Assembly (NCBI RefSeq): GCF_018618415.1
Contig: NZ_JACSMA010000001.1
Span: forward strand, 1 to 64,000
Length of the DNA stretch: 64,000 bases
Direction of reading: 5' to 3'
Origin: Exiguobacterium sp. s146
GTDB taxonomy: Bacteria > Bacillota > Bacilli > Exiguobacteriales > Exiguobacteriaceae
Under the pieces are notes generated by a model. That model saw nothing but the letters and a program-made list of their open reading frames with translations. It was not told where the DNA came from and searched no databases. How positions within the stretch are numbered: position 1 is the stretch's first letter; each line of letters starts with the position of its first letter. Positions 1 through 7,171 of the stretch are shown piece after piece. The translations under genes were made by a program, and so were the position numbers.

Positions 1-14
1 CCAGGCAAGATCGT

Positions 15-89
15 TCCGCAATAGCTCAGTGGTAGAGCAACCGGCTGTTAACCGGTAGGTCGTAGGTTCAAATCCTACTTGCGGAGCCA
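15..89 (+). tRNA. tRNA-Asn (GTT)
   Basis: Full cloverleaf with acceptor TCCGCAA/TTGCGGA, anticodon GTT in the stem CCGGCT-loop-ACCGG, T-loop GGTTCAAATCC and encoded CCA. It is the first of eight tRNA genes. The bases before it (CCAGGC at 1-6) resemble a 5S rRNA 3' end, so the cluster probably follows an rRNA operon. Confidence 0.97.
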
Positions 90-94
90 ATTAA

Positions 95-169
95 GGCCCG
101 TTGGTCAAGCGGTTAAGACACCGCCCTTTCACGGCGGTAACACGGGTTCGAATCCCGTACGGGTCACCA
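95..169 (+). tRNA. tRNA-Glu (TTC)
   Basis: Acceptor GGCCCGT/ACGGGTC, anticodon TTC between CCGCC and GGCGG, T-arm CGGGTTCGAATCCCG, and encoded CCA. Only 5 bases separate it from tRNA-Asn, which suggests one processed transcript. Confidence 0.97.
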
Positions 170-172
170 TTT

Positions 173-248
173 GGAGGATTAGCTCAGCTGGGAGAGCACC
201 TGCCTTACAAGCAGGGGGTCGGCGGTTCGATCCCGTCATCCTCCACCA
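173..248 (+). tRNA. tRNA-Val (TAC)
   Basis: Acceptor GGAGGAT/ATCCTCC, anticodon stem CTGCC/AGCAG with TAC anticodon, T-arm GGCGGTTCGATCCCGTC and encoded CCA. Confidence 0.97.
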
Positions 249-276
249 TCTTTTAATCAACAATCAAACCATATAT

Positions 277-349
277 GCCGGTGTAGCTCAGTTGGTAGAG
301 CATCTGACTTGTAATCAGAGGGTCGAGGGTTCGAATCCTTTCGCCGGCA
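277..349 (+). tRNA. tRNA-Thr (TGT)
   Basis: Acceptor GCCGGTG/CGCCGGC, anticodon stem CTGAC with TGT anticodon, T-arm GAGGGTTCGAATCCTTT. No CCA is encoded after the discriminator A, so the end must be added after transcription. Confidence 0.96.
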
Positions 350-355
350 CTCCTT

Positions 356-439
356 GGGGGGGTAGCGAAGTGGCTAAACGCGGCGGACTGTAAATCCGCT
401 CCCTCGGGTTCGGCGGTTCGAATCCGCCCCCCCCCACCA
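356..439 (+). tRNA. tRNA-Tyr (GTA)
   Basis: Class II tRNA with a long variable arm, anticodon GTA in GGACTGTAAATCC, T-arm GGCGGTTCGAATCCGCC and encoded CCA. The acceptor stem is seven consecutive G opposite seven consecutive C, which is unusually homopolymeric. Confidence 0.95.
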
Positions 440-444
440 GGTTT

Positions 445-517
445 GAGCCATTAGCTCAGTTGGTAGAGCATCTGACTTTTAATCAGAGGGTCGCAGGTTC
501 GAGCCCTGCATGGCTCA
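445..517 (+). tRNA. tRNA-Lys (TTT)
   Basis: Acceptor GAGCCAT/ATGGCTC, anticodon TTT in CTGACTTTTAATCAG, T-arm GCAGGTTCGAGCCCTGC. The CCA end is not encoded. Confidence 0.96.
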
Positions 518-524
518 TTTTTAT

Positions 525-599
525 GCGGAAGTAGTTCAGTGGTAGAATACGACCTTGCCAAGGTCGGGGTCGCGGGTTCGAATCCCGTCTTCCGCTCCA
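525..599 (+). tRNA. tRNA-Gly (GCC)
   Basis: Acceptor GCGGAAG/CTTCCGC, anticodon GCC between GACCTT and AAGGTC, T-arm CGGGTTCGAATCCCG, discriminator T, encoded CCA. Confidence 0.97.
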
Positions 600-614
600 T
601 ATTATTCCCTTTAT

Positions 615-690
615 GGGGCCTTAGCTCAGCTGGGAGAGCGCCTGCCTTGCACGCAGGAGGTCAGCGGTTCGATCCCGCTAGGCTCCACCA
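615..690 (+). tRNA. tRNA-Ala (TGC)
   Basis: Acceptor GGGGCCT/AGGCTCC, anticodon TGC in CTGCCTTGCACGCAG, T-arm GCGGTTCGATCCCGC, encoded CCA. It is the last gene of the tRNA cluster and is followed by terminators. Confidence 0.97.
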
Positions 691-701
691 TTTGTTTTTT
701 T

Positions 702-732
702 CTTAAGTTACTTATGACTTAAGTTTTTTTTT
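702..732 (+). terminator. Terminator of the tRNA cluster
   Basis: Stem CTTAAGT/ACTTAAG (702-708 with 717-723) followed by a run of nine T. It lies 11 bases after tRNA-Ala. Confidence 0.75.
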
Positions 733-770
733 GCCTAAATCCATGAACCATTCACTTGAGAGTACAGAGA

Positions 771-804
771 AAGGCAGCCTGCCACCATTCAGGCTGCCTT
801 TTTG
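771..804 (+). terminator. Second intrinsic terminator between tRNA cluster and rocF
   Basis: Perfect 11-bp stem AAGGCAGCCTG/CAGGCTGCCTT (771-781 with 790-800) followed by T-rich sequence. With the hairpin just upstream it forms a tandem stop for the strong tRNA transcript and insulates rocF. Confidence 0.9.
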
Positions 805-829
805 TATGTTTATTCATCATTGTGTGAAG

Positions 830-859
830 TTGAACCACGAGTTTGGTAGCGTTTACAAT
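830..859 (+). promoter_or_regulatory. Sigma-A promoter of rocF
   Basis: TTGAAC (830-835), an 18-base spacer and TACAAT (854-859), about 30 bases upstream of the arginase start and downstream of the tandem terminators. Confidence 0.7.
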
Positions 860-889
860 AAGCATATAAACGTTCAAGGGGGAATGGGG

Positions 890-1792
890 ATGAATTGGTC
901 ATATATTGAAGTACCACTACGTTATGGACAGGGGAAACATGGCGTCGAGCAAGGTCCATCAAAATTACGGACACTCGGATTGGAAACACTGTTGCCCGCA
1001 GAAACGAAGCAACAGACGATTCGTGTCTTACCTGAATCTGAAATGATTAACAGTGAAGAGCATTTGAAGCGAGTCGACGGAGTGTTATACACCGTCCAAG
1101 AACTCGCTGAAGTCGTCGATGCTGACATTCAAGCGAAACGATTCCCGTTGATCGTTGGGGGCGATCATAGCATGGCAATCGGAACGTTGGCCGGTCTTGC
1201 TAAAACGGGACCATTCGGCGTCATCTGGGTCGATGCGCACGCTGACCTGAACACGGGTGAGACATCACCATCAGGCAACATCCACGGTATGCCGCTCGCT
1301 GCGGCGATGGGGATGGGTGATATCCGTTTGACCGAGGTCGGTGGACGTGAACCGAAACTCGCGCCTGAACATTTAGTGTATATGGCACTTCGCGATATCG
1401 ACGAAGGTGAGATTCGAGAGATCAATCGACTCGGCATTAAAGTGATTACAGTCGAAGAGATTCGGACACGTGGCGTTGACGTCATGATGGACGAAGCACT
1501 CGCTTATTTGCGCGCACGTGTGGATCGTTTCTATCTCAGCTTCGACATGGACAGCTTAGATGCGAAACTGGTTCCGGGTACTGGCACGCCAGTCGATCAA
1601 GGATTGACCGCCGAAGAGGGCAAAGCCATCTTGGCTGAAGTGATGAAGGCTGACGATTTGATCGCGGTCGAACTCGTAGAATTAAATCCATCGCTCGATC
1701 AAGATGACACAACGGCCCAGTTGGCATTCGAGTTATGTAAGACAATTTTGAAATCCAAAGAAAACCTGTTATTGGAAAGTGAAACTGTCTGA
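890..1792 (+). CDS. rocF: Arginase
   Basis: Cytoplasmic manganese enzyme that hydrolyses arginine to ornithine and urea, the entry step of the Bacillus arginine catabolic pathway. The 300-residue length fits the family. Metal-site motifs are all present: GGDHS (His at residue 93), DAHAD (about 115-119) and SFDMDSLD (about 217-224). The open frame extends back to 731, but that stretch holds a terminator and the promoter. ATG at 890 sits 7 bases after AAGGGGG, whereas ATG at 884 is only 1 base away. The gene is transcribed alone, with its own promoter and terminator. Position just before sigW matches other Bacillales. Agmatinase or formiminoglutamase is the alternative within the ureohydrolase family, but length and motifs favour arginase. 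Confidence 0.93.
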   Translation: MNWSYIEVPLRYGQGKHGVEQGPSKLRTLGLETLLPAETKQQTIRVLPESEMINSEEHLKRVDGVLYTVQELAEVVDADIQAKRFPLIVGGDHSMAIGTLAGLAKTGPFGVIWVDAHADLNTGETSPSGNIHGMPLAAAMGMGDIRLTEVGGREPKLAPEHLVYMALRDIDEGEIREINRLGIKVITVEEIRTRGVDVMMDEALAYLRARVDRFYLSFDMDSLDAKLVPGTGTPVDQGLTAEEGKAILAEVMKADDLIAVELVELNPSLDQDDTTAQLAFELCKTILKSKENLLLESETV

Positions 1793-1801
1793 TGACCTTA
1801 C

Positions 1802-1846
1802 AGTTTCCAAGTCTGTTTGTTACAATGGACTTGGAAACTTTTTTTA
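1802..1846 (+). terminator. Terminator of rocF
   Basis: 12-bp perfect stem AGTTTCCAAGTC/GACTTGGAAACT (1802-1813 with 1828-1839) followed by seven T, right after the rocF stop. Confidence 0.92.
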
Positions 1847-1863
1847 TTGTCTTGCGATTTTAG

Positions 1864-1890
1864 TGAAACCTACATAGAGATGAATCCGTA
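1864..1890 (+). promoter_or_regulatory. SigW-type autoregulatory promoter of sigW
   Basis: TGAAAC (1864-1869), 17-base spacer, CGTA (1887-1890, continuing as CGTATA). This matches the known Bacillus SigW signature TGAAAC-N16/17-CGTA. SigW is known to transcribe its own operon in B. subtilis. Confidence 0.85.
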
Positions 1891-1933
1891 TAGAAGGATG
1901 ACCGCATAGGTTGCGGAGAGGGGAAGTGGACTG

Positions 1934-2509
1934 ATGGAACGGCTGACCACCCGTTTAGTCGACGAATTAAGGTCGGGGAATCATGATTCGTTTGCTGAGC
2001 TGGTAGAACTGTACAAGGATGGTGTCTTTGCTGTCGCTTATAAGATATTATATGATCGAGGCGAAGCGGAAGATGCTGCCCAGGAGACGTTCATTCGGGC
2101 GTACACCCGAATCGATACGTACGATCCCCAGTACAAGTTCAAGACGTGGATTTATCGGATTGCGACAAACGTCGCAATCGATCGTCTGAGAAAGCGAAAG
2201 CCGGAGTATTCGATGGATGCCGAGATTGCGGGCACCGATGGCTTGACCTATCAGGACCACTTGGCTGATGAAGCACCCCAACCCGACGCCCAAGTCGTTC
2301 ATCGCGAAATTCGAGGCGAGATGCATGAAGCGATTAAACAGCTGCCCGACAAGTATCGGATCCCATTGCTGTTAAAATACGTGGATGACTTATCGCTTAA
2401 AGAAATTAGCGTCATGATCGATATGCCGGTCGCTACGGTTAAAACAAGGATCTTCCGGGGAAGAGAAATGTTAAAGACAATCTTTCAAAACAGGGAGGGG
2501 TTCAATTGA
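1934..2509 (+). CDS. sigW: ECF sigma factor SigW
   Basis: Extracytoplasmic-function sigma factor that directs RNA polymerase to envelope-stress genes. The 191 residues hold region 2 (about 15-90, with the -10-recognition part EDAAQETFIRAYTRI and KTWIYRIATNVAIDRLRK) and region 4 (about 135-185, LPDKYRIPLLLKYVDD and VATVKTRIFRGREML). A SigW-type promoter lies 45 bases upstream, so autoregulation is expected. The stop overlaps the start of the anti-sigma gene, the usual arrangement for a co-translated sigma/anti-sigma pair. Identification as SigW rather than another ECF factor rests on sequence style and on the downstream order cdaA-cdaR-glmM-glmS, identical to B. subtilis. Confidence 0.94.
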   Translation: MERLTTRLVDELRSGNHDSFAELVELYKDGVFAVAYKILYDRGEAEDAAQETFIRAYTRIDTYDPQYKFKTWIYRIATNVAIDRLRKRKPEYSMDAEIAGTDGLTYQDHLADEAPQPDAQVVHREIRGEMHEAIKQLPDKYRIPLLLKYVDDLSLKEISVMIDMPVATVKTRIFRGREMLKTIFQNREGFN

Positions 2510-3141
2510 CTCCTGAAGAAAAAGTACAACAATATTTGGAAGATGGCATCCTGCCCGAAGAATCTGACGAACTACGTCAATTGTTGGAGGACGACGAATT
2601 ATATGAAGCGTATCTCCACTACGAACGAATAGATGCCGAACTGAAGGCCTTACCACGGCCCAAACTGTCCGATGATTTTACAGCCCGTGTCATGGCGTCC
2701 TTGCCGGATGCGAAAGCACGGGTCGAGGTCACACCGGTGACTCGATTTGAAGAAAAAGTCCGGACCAAACGAAAACCGCAATCCAAATGGATGACGTGGT
2801 TCCGTAAACATCCAGGCTTGATGGCAGCCGCTCTCTTCTTTAGTTTGATGTCGAGCGCGACACTCGGTCTATGGAACGAATCGACGGAGACGATGACGTA
2901 CACGAAAGTGCCTGGCATCGTTGTGACATCGAACGAGGTGGTCGTCCCCCAAGGCGTAACCGTCGAGCGGGACATCACGGTCCAAGGCGGTGACCTTCGG
3001 ATTGAAGGGACGGTCAACGGGAACGCGACGGCCGTACACGGTCGGGCTTATCTGGCTAGCGCTGGAGAAGTCACGGGAGAACTCGAGCAAATCGATCGGA
3101 TGTTTGAGTGGATGTGGTATTCGTTCAAACAAATCTTCTAA
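2506..3141 (+). CDS. rsiW: Anti-sigma-W factor RsiW
   Basis: Single-pass membrane anti-sigma factor, 211 residues. An acidic cytoplasmic domain (about 1-100) would hold SigW, one transmembrane helix lies at about 103-122, and the outside part (about 135-200) contains a repeated GDLRIEGTVNGN-type beta pattern resembling a polymer-forming/bactofilin fold. Start TTG at 2506 overlaps the sigW stop (TTGA) behind AGGGAGGGG. The usual HxxxCxxC zinc motif of ZAS anti-sigma factors is absent, because the cytoplasmic part has no cysteine. Known RsiW is released by site-1/site-2 proteolysis (PrsW, RasP); those proteases are not in this window. Function is assigned mainly from position and topology. Confidence 0.88.
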   Translation: MTPEEKVQQYLEDGILPEESDELRQLLEDDELYEAYLHYERIDAELKALPRPKLSDDFTARVMASLPDAKARVEVTPVTRFEEKVRTKRKPQSKWMTWFRKHPGLMAAALFFSLMSSATLGLWNESTETMTYTKVPGIVVTSNEVVVPQGVTVERDITVQGGDLRIEGTVNGNATAVHGRAYLASAGEVTGELEQIDRMFEWMWYSFKQIF

Positions 3142-3144
3142 AGG

Positions 3145-3170
3145 AAGGCGCCGGAGACGGCGTCTTTTTT
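3145..3170 (+). terminator. Terminator after rsiW
   Basis: Stem AAGGCGCCG/CGGCGTCTT with one G-U pair and tetraloop-like GAGA, then a T run. It separates the sigW-rsiW unit from cdaA. Confidence 0.85.
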
Positions 3171-3225
3171 GTTCGTTTCAATCTGGTTTCGTTTTATCGT
3201 CTGGCGATGCGCGGTTTCGGAAATG

Positions 3226-3234
3226 TGATATAAT
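3226..3234 (+). promoter_or_regulatory. Extended -10 promoter of the cdaA operon
   Basis: TGATATAAT gives a perfect -10 (TATAAT, 3229-3234) with the TGn extension; no good -35 is visible 17 bases upstream. It lies between the rsiW terminator and cdaA, so c-di-AMP synthesis can be transcribed without SigW. Confidence 0.65.
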
Positions 3235-3276
3235 GTAATTTGCACGAATTGGCTAGGTAGTTGAGGAGGGGAGCAT

Positions 3277-4137
3277 TTGCCGCTACTTGAACAGGTTTCA
3301 TTCTTATCATTTTTTAGTCTTTCAGAGAACGTACATTGGTACGATTATTTGAATGACGTTTTAGATATTGTCGTCGTCACGTATGTCATCTATAAGTTGA
3401 TGATGATTGTACGTGGGACAAAAGCGGTCCAATTGATTAAAGGAATTTCGATTATCCTTGTCAGCTGGTTCCTCAGCGGATTCTTTGGGTTGAAGACGTT
3501 ACAGTTCCTATTGAATCAGGTCATCACCTACGGGTTACTTGGGATTATTATCATCTTCCAACCGGAACTCCGACGTGGGCTCGAGCATTTAGGGCGAACG
3601 AGTAACTTGTTCGGTCGCACGAGCACGAGTGACGAGGATAAACAGCGTCAAATGATCGAGGCGATTGTCAGCTCGGCACAATATATGTCAAAACGTCGCA
3701 TCGGTGCGCTGATTGCGATTGAACGCGATACGGGCTTGAACGAGTATGTCGAGACCGGGATCCGGATGGATTCACACATCACGTCACAACTGATCATCAA
3801 CTTGTTCATTCCGAACACCCCGCTCCACGATGGGGCGATGATTATCCAAGATGGGAAAATTGCGGCGGCAGCCTGTTATTTGCCGTTGTCGGAAAGTCCA
3901 CATATCGATAAAGCGCTAGGGACACGACACCGGGCCGCCATCGGGGTCAGTGAAGTGACGGATAGCGTGACCCTCACCGTCTCTGAGGAAACAGGTGCCG
4001 TTTCGCTCGCGATTGCGGGTCGTCTGTATCGAGAGTTGGATGAGGAGGCGCTTCGCAATAAGTTGATCCAAGAACTCGTTATTGAAGAAAAAGAGACGAC
4101 ACTCTCGTTCTTTAATAAAAAAGGAGGGGACAAGTAA
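3277..4137 (+). CDS. cdaA: Diadenylate cyclase CdaA (c-di-AMP synthase)
   Basis: Membrane-bound enzyme joining two ATP into c-di-AMP, the Firmicutes second messenger for potassium and cell-wall homeostasis. The 286 residues comprise a short N-terminal segment, three transmembrane helices (about 30-100), a linker and a DisA_N domain carrying the catalytic DGA (TPLHDGAM, near residue 185) and RHR (TRHRAA, near 217). Start is TTG at 3277 behind GAGGAGGGGA. CdaR begins with no gap after the stop, and glmM follows. The cdaA-cdaR-glmM operon is the classical arrangement, in which CdaR and GlmM physically modulate the cyclase. Confidence 0.96.
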   Translation: MPLLEQVSFLSFFSLSENVHWYDYLNDVLDIVVVTYVIYKLMMIVRGTKAVQLIKGISIILVSWFLSGFFGLKTLQFLLNQVITYGLLGIIIIFQPELRRGLEHLGRTSNLFGRTSTSDEDKQRQMIEAIVSSAQYMSKRRIGALIAIERDTGLNEYVETGIRMDSHITSQLIINLFIPNTPLHDGAMIIQDGKIAAAACYLPLSESPHIDKALGTRHRAAIGVSEVTDSVTLTVSEETGAVSLAIAGRLYRELDEEALRNKLIQELVIEEKETTLSFFNKKGGDK

Positions 4138-5418
4138 GTGATTGATCAGTGGTTACAACATAAATGGTTTCTCCGCGTCATCGCACTTGCTTTAGCCATC
4201 CTGCTTTATTTCATGGTCGCCGAGACGAGTTCATCGACCAACTCCACGAACGCCCTCCCGATTGTCGGACAAAGTTCGATGACGCTCGACGTTCCCGTCG
4301 AAGTGTTTTTCGATGAGGTGCAGTACGTGGCATACAACGTCCCAGAAGAAATGAGCGTTGAACTGCAAGGTCCGTCCAGCAGTTTGACGATGACTAAATT
4401 GGTGAAAGATTATCAAGTCTTCGTCGATTTAACGAACCTTGGGACAGGCTTCCATCGCGTTCCGGTCGAGGCACGCGGCTTTGGCGGAGACGTCAACGTC
4501 GAACTCGAGCGGGATACGGTCGAAATCTATATTGATCGCAAACAGACGGTCGAAGTCCCGGTATCGGTCAACCTATTGAATAAAGACCAATTGCCGGAAG
4601 GCAAAGTGGTCGGCGACGCCGACATCGAACCGACGACGGTGAAAGTGTCGGGTGGTGCCAGCCGGATTCAAAACGTTCAAGAAATCACGTTGAACGTCGA
4701 TGTCGCCAATCAAAGTCAAACGTTCACGCGGGAATTGACGCCAACGATTTTAGACGCCAATGGTAATCCGCTTAACGTGACCGTTGAACCAAACATCATC
4801 AGTGTGTCGGTGCCGGTCTATGAACAAAGTGCCGTCTTCCCAATCGAAGCGGTGACAACGGGGGACGTGGCCGATGACTTCAGACTCGTCGACACGTTGC
4901 TCGAAGAGACGGAAGTCCGTGTCTTTGCGCCGCAAGACGTGCTCGATGCGATTGACATCGTGGAAACGGAGCCGATTGATTTGGATGGCATCGACAAGAC
5001 CGGCAAAGTGACCGCAACGCTCGCCCTGCCGGAAGGCGCCTCCTCGCTTGAGACGAAGCAAGTGGAAGTCCAATTGCTCGTTCGAGCGGCGGATGAGACG
5101 CGAGACGACACGGGTGAATTGACGGAGCGGGTCCGCTTGACAGTCCCTGTGACCGTACGAGGATATGACCGGACGAACTTTACGCTCCAAGCGCCTGAAG
5201 TCATCGGAGTCACCTTGTCCGGGAAGCGTTCCCTCTTAGAGAGCATCACGTCGAACAGTGTGCGCGTCACATTGGATTTGACTGGCCTCCCGAGCGGATT
5301 ACACGGGGTCGACGTCGACTATGAAGTACCGAAAGGTGTGACTGTCGTCTCACCGAAGACAATCGACATCGAATTGACGAGCGTCGATGAACAAACCGAA
5401 ACGTCCTCGATTCAATGA
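4138..5418 (+). CDS. cdaR: CdaA regulatory protein CdaR (YbbR domains)
   Basis: Extracytoplasmic regulator anchored by one N-terminal transmembrane helix (about 10-28). The rest of the 426 residues is a tandem array of about four YbbR beta domains, each showing a VPV..V...G / V.V.G pattern (for example VEVPVSVNLL, RLTVPVTVRGYDR). GTG start at 4138 abuts the cdaA stop behind AAGGAGGGGA. CdaR is known to bind CdaA and tune c-di-AMP output; the sequence itself shows only topology and repeats. Confidence 0.93.
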   Translation: MIDQWLQHKWFLRVIALALAILLYFMVAETSSSTNSTNALPIVGQSSMTLDVPVEVFFDEVQYVAYNVPEEMSVELQGPSSSLTMTKLVKDYQVFVDLTNLGTGFHRVPVEARGFGGDVNVELERDTVEIYIDRKQTVEVPVSVNLLNKDQLPEGKVVGDADIEPTTVKVSGGASRIQNVQEITLNVDVANQSQTFTRELTPTILDANGNPLNVTVEPNIISVSVPVYEQSAVFPIEAVTTGDVADDFRLVDTLLEETEVRVFAPQDVLDAIDIVETEPIDLDGIDKTGKVTATLALPEGASSLETKQVEVQLLVRAADETRDDTGELTERVRLTVPVTVRGYDRTNFTLQAPEVIGVTLSGKRSLLESITSNSVRVTLDLTGLPSGLHGVDVDYEVPKGVTVVSPKTIDIELTSVDEQTETSSIQ

Positions 5419-5453
5419 GGCGTTCAATCATACAAAAGTGAGGAATTGAATTT

Positions 5454-6812
5454 ATGGGTAAATATTTTGGAACTGATGGAGTCCGCGGTGTCGCGAACTC
5501 AGAATTGACAGCAGAATTAGCTTATCGTTTAGGTCGTGCGGGCGGTTACGTGTTATCGAAACACTTGGCGGCCGGCGAACAGCCGAAAGTATTGATTGGC
5601 CGTGACACACGCATTTCAGGCCATATGCTTGAAGGCGCACTCATCGCAGGTCTCCTCTCAATTGGAGCCGAAGTGATGCGTCTCGGCGTCATCTCGACGC
5701 CAGGTGTCGCGTATTTGACGAAGTCGCTCGATGCGACTGCCGGTGTCATGATCTCGGCGTCACACAATCCGGTCGCAGATAACGGCATCAAGTTCTTCGG
5801 TAGCGACGGCTTCAAGCTCGACGACGCGACAGAAGCAGAAATCGAAGCGATTTTAGATGCGGCGGAAGACACGTTGCCACGTCCGGTCGGTAAAGACCTC
5901 GGCTTCGTCTCGGACTATTACGAAGGTGCACAGAAGTATCTTCAAATGTTGAAACAGACGGTCGACGAAGATTTCGACGGTCTCCATATCGCCCTCGACT
6001 GTGCCCACGGTGCGACGAGCGGACTCGCGGCACGTCTGTTTGCTGACCTCGAAGCGAATGTCTCGACAATCGGCAACTCGCCGAACGGTTTGAACATCAA
6101 CGAAGGTGTCGGTTCGACACACCCTGAGCACTTGGCGCAGTTCGTTCGTGAAAAAGGAGCGGACATGGGTCTCGCCTTTGACGGCGACGGTGACCGCTTG
6201 ATCGCGATCGATGAGAACGGTGATATCGTCGACGGCGATAAAATCATGTACATCTGCGGGAAGTATTTGAGCGAGAAAGGCCGTCTCAAAGACAACACGA
6301 TCGTCGCGACGGTCATGAGTAACCTCGGCTTCCATAAAGCAGTCGAAGATGCTGGCATGACGGCGCTTCAGACGGCGGTCGGTGACCGTTACGTCGTCGA
6401 AGAGATGAAGAAACACAACTACACGCTCGGCGGCGAGCAGTCGGGTCACTTGATCTTCCTCGACCACTCGACGACGGGAGACGGCATGCTCTCAGGTGTC
6501 CAACTCGCCCAAATTGTGAAGACGACAGGCCGCAAACTGTCAGAACTCGCGGCTGAGATGCCGGTCTACCCACAAAAACTCGTCAACATCCGTGTCACGG
6601 ACAAAAACGAGGCAATGAACGGTGACCGTGTCCTCGCGACGATTCAAGAAGCAGAAGCAGAAATGAACGGCAACGGCCGCATCCTCGTCCGCGCTTCTGG
6701 TACAGAGCCACTCGTGCGTGTCATGGCGGAAGCACCGACTTCAGAAGAGTGTGACCGTTATGTCGAACGAATTGCACAAGTTGTCCGCGAAGATTACGGC
6801 GTAGAAGGATAA
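5454..6812 (+). CDS. glmM: Phosphoglucosamine mutase GlmM
   Basis: Converts glucosamine-6-phosphate to glucosamine-1-phosphate on the path to UDP-GlcNAc, so it feeds peptidoglycan, teichoic acids and amino-sugar exopolysaccharides. The 452-residue length is standard. It starts with [12 protein letters not shown], has the phosphoserine loop [12 protein letters not shown] (near residue 101), the metal loop FDGDGDR (near 242) and the phosphate-binding loop [14 protein letters not shown] near the C terminus. It is the third gene of the cda operon and ends in a terminator. GlmM is also a known negative partner of CdaA. Confidence 0.97.
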   Translation: MGKYFGTDGVRGVANSELTAELAYRLGRAGGYVLSKHLAAGEQPKVLIGRDTRISGHMLEGALIAGLLSIGAEVMRLGVISTPGVAYLTKSLDATAGVMISASHNPVADNGIKFFGSDGFKLDDATEAEIEAILDAAEDTLPRPVGKDLGFVSDYYEGAQKYLQMLKQTVDEDFDGLHIALDCAHGATSGLAARLFADLEANVSTIGNSPNGLNINEGVGSTHPEHLAQFVREKGADMGLAFDGDGDRLIAIDENGDIVDGDKIMYICGKYLSEKGRLKDNTIVATVMSNLGFHKAVEDAGMTALQTAVGDRYVVEEMKKHNYTLGGEQSGHLIFLDHSTTGDGMLSGVQLAQIVKTTGRKLSELAAEMPVYPQKLVNIRVTDKNEAMNGDRVLATIQEAEAEMNGNGRILVRASGTEPLVRVMAEAPTSEECDRYVERIAQVVREDYGVEG

Positions 6813-6836
6813 TTTTGTCGAAATAGGGAATAAAAC

Positions 6837-6865
6837 AAGGGAATCCGTCTGCGGGTTCCCTTTTT
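6837..6865 (+). terminator. Terminator of cdaA-cdaR-glmM
   Basis: Stem AAGGGAATCCG/CGGGTTCCCTT with one wobble pair, then TTTTT, 25 bases after the glmM stop. Confidence 0.9.
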
Positions 6866-6901
6866 GTTTCCGTTTTGTCACTGTGAAATTATGTGATTTT
6901 C

Positions 6902-6930
6902 TTGACGAATGGAGGTGTGATTTGTACTAT
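6902..6930 (+). promoter_or_regulatory. Sigma-A promoter of glmS
   Basis: TTGACG (6902-6907), 17-base spacer, TACTAT (6925-6930). It would start transcription about 35-40 bases upstream of the ribozyme cleavage site. Confidence 0.8.
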
Positions 6931-6971
6931 TAAGAGCGTGCCCTTAGAAACGGAAGGACACCAAGTACGAA

Positions 6972-7116
6972 ACAAGCGCCAGAACTCTTCGGAGTTGACG
7001 AGGTTGGAGGTTATCGAGTTTTCGGCGGATGCCTCCTAGTCGCCTGTCACGACTACAAGCAAACCCTCAAAACGCCCGGGCGACCGGACGGCCAAAGGGG
7101 AGCGCAATGACAGCTC
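6972..7116 (+). promoter_or_regulatory. glmS ribozyme (GlcN6P-activated self-cleaving riboswitch)
   Basis: The leader contains the conserved glmS ribozyme core: AGCGCCAGAACT, then GTTGACGAGGTTGGAGG, TTATCGA, TTTTCGGCGGATGCCTCC, a P3 stem TAGTCG/CGACTA and the distal AAAGGGG...AGC/GCT elements. By homology the cut falls between A6975 and G6976. Glucosamine-6-phosphate acts as cofactor; cleavage leads to mRNA decay and feedback control of GlmS. The 3' boundary is approximate. Confidence 0.95.
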
Positions 7117-7171
7117 TTAGAAAAAGCCCGTTTCCTTTTTCGAGAAATCGAAAATAAAGGGAGAATTTTGT

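Noticed and set aside
79-393. 104-codon open frame on the plus strand
   Set aside because: It reads straight through four tRNA genes; repetitive residues come from conserved tRNA arms.
731-889. N-terminal extension of arginase
   Set aside because: This stretch holds an 11-bp terminator and the rocF promoter, and arginases begin at the point matching 890.
5853-6467. 204-codon minus-strand frame inside glmM
   Set aside because: Antisense shadow of a strongly biased gene; no ribosome binding site or domain.
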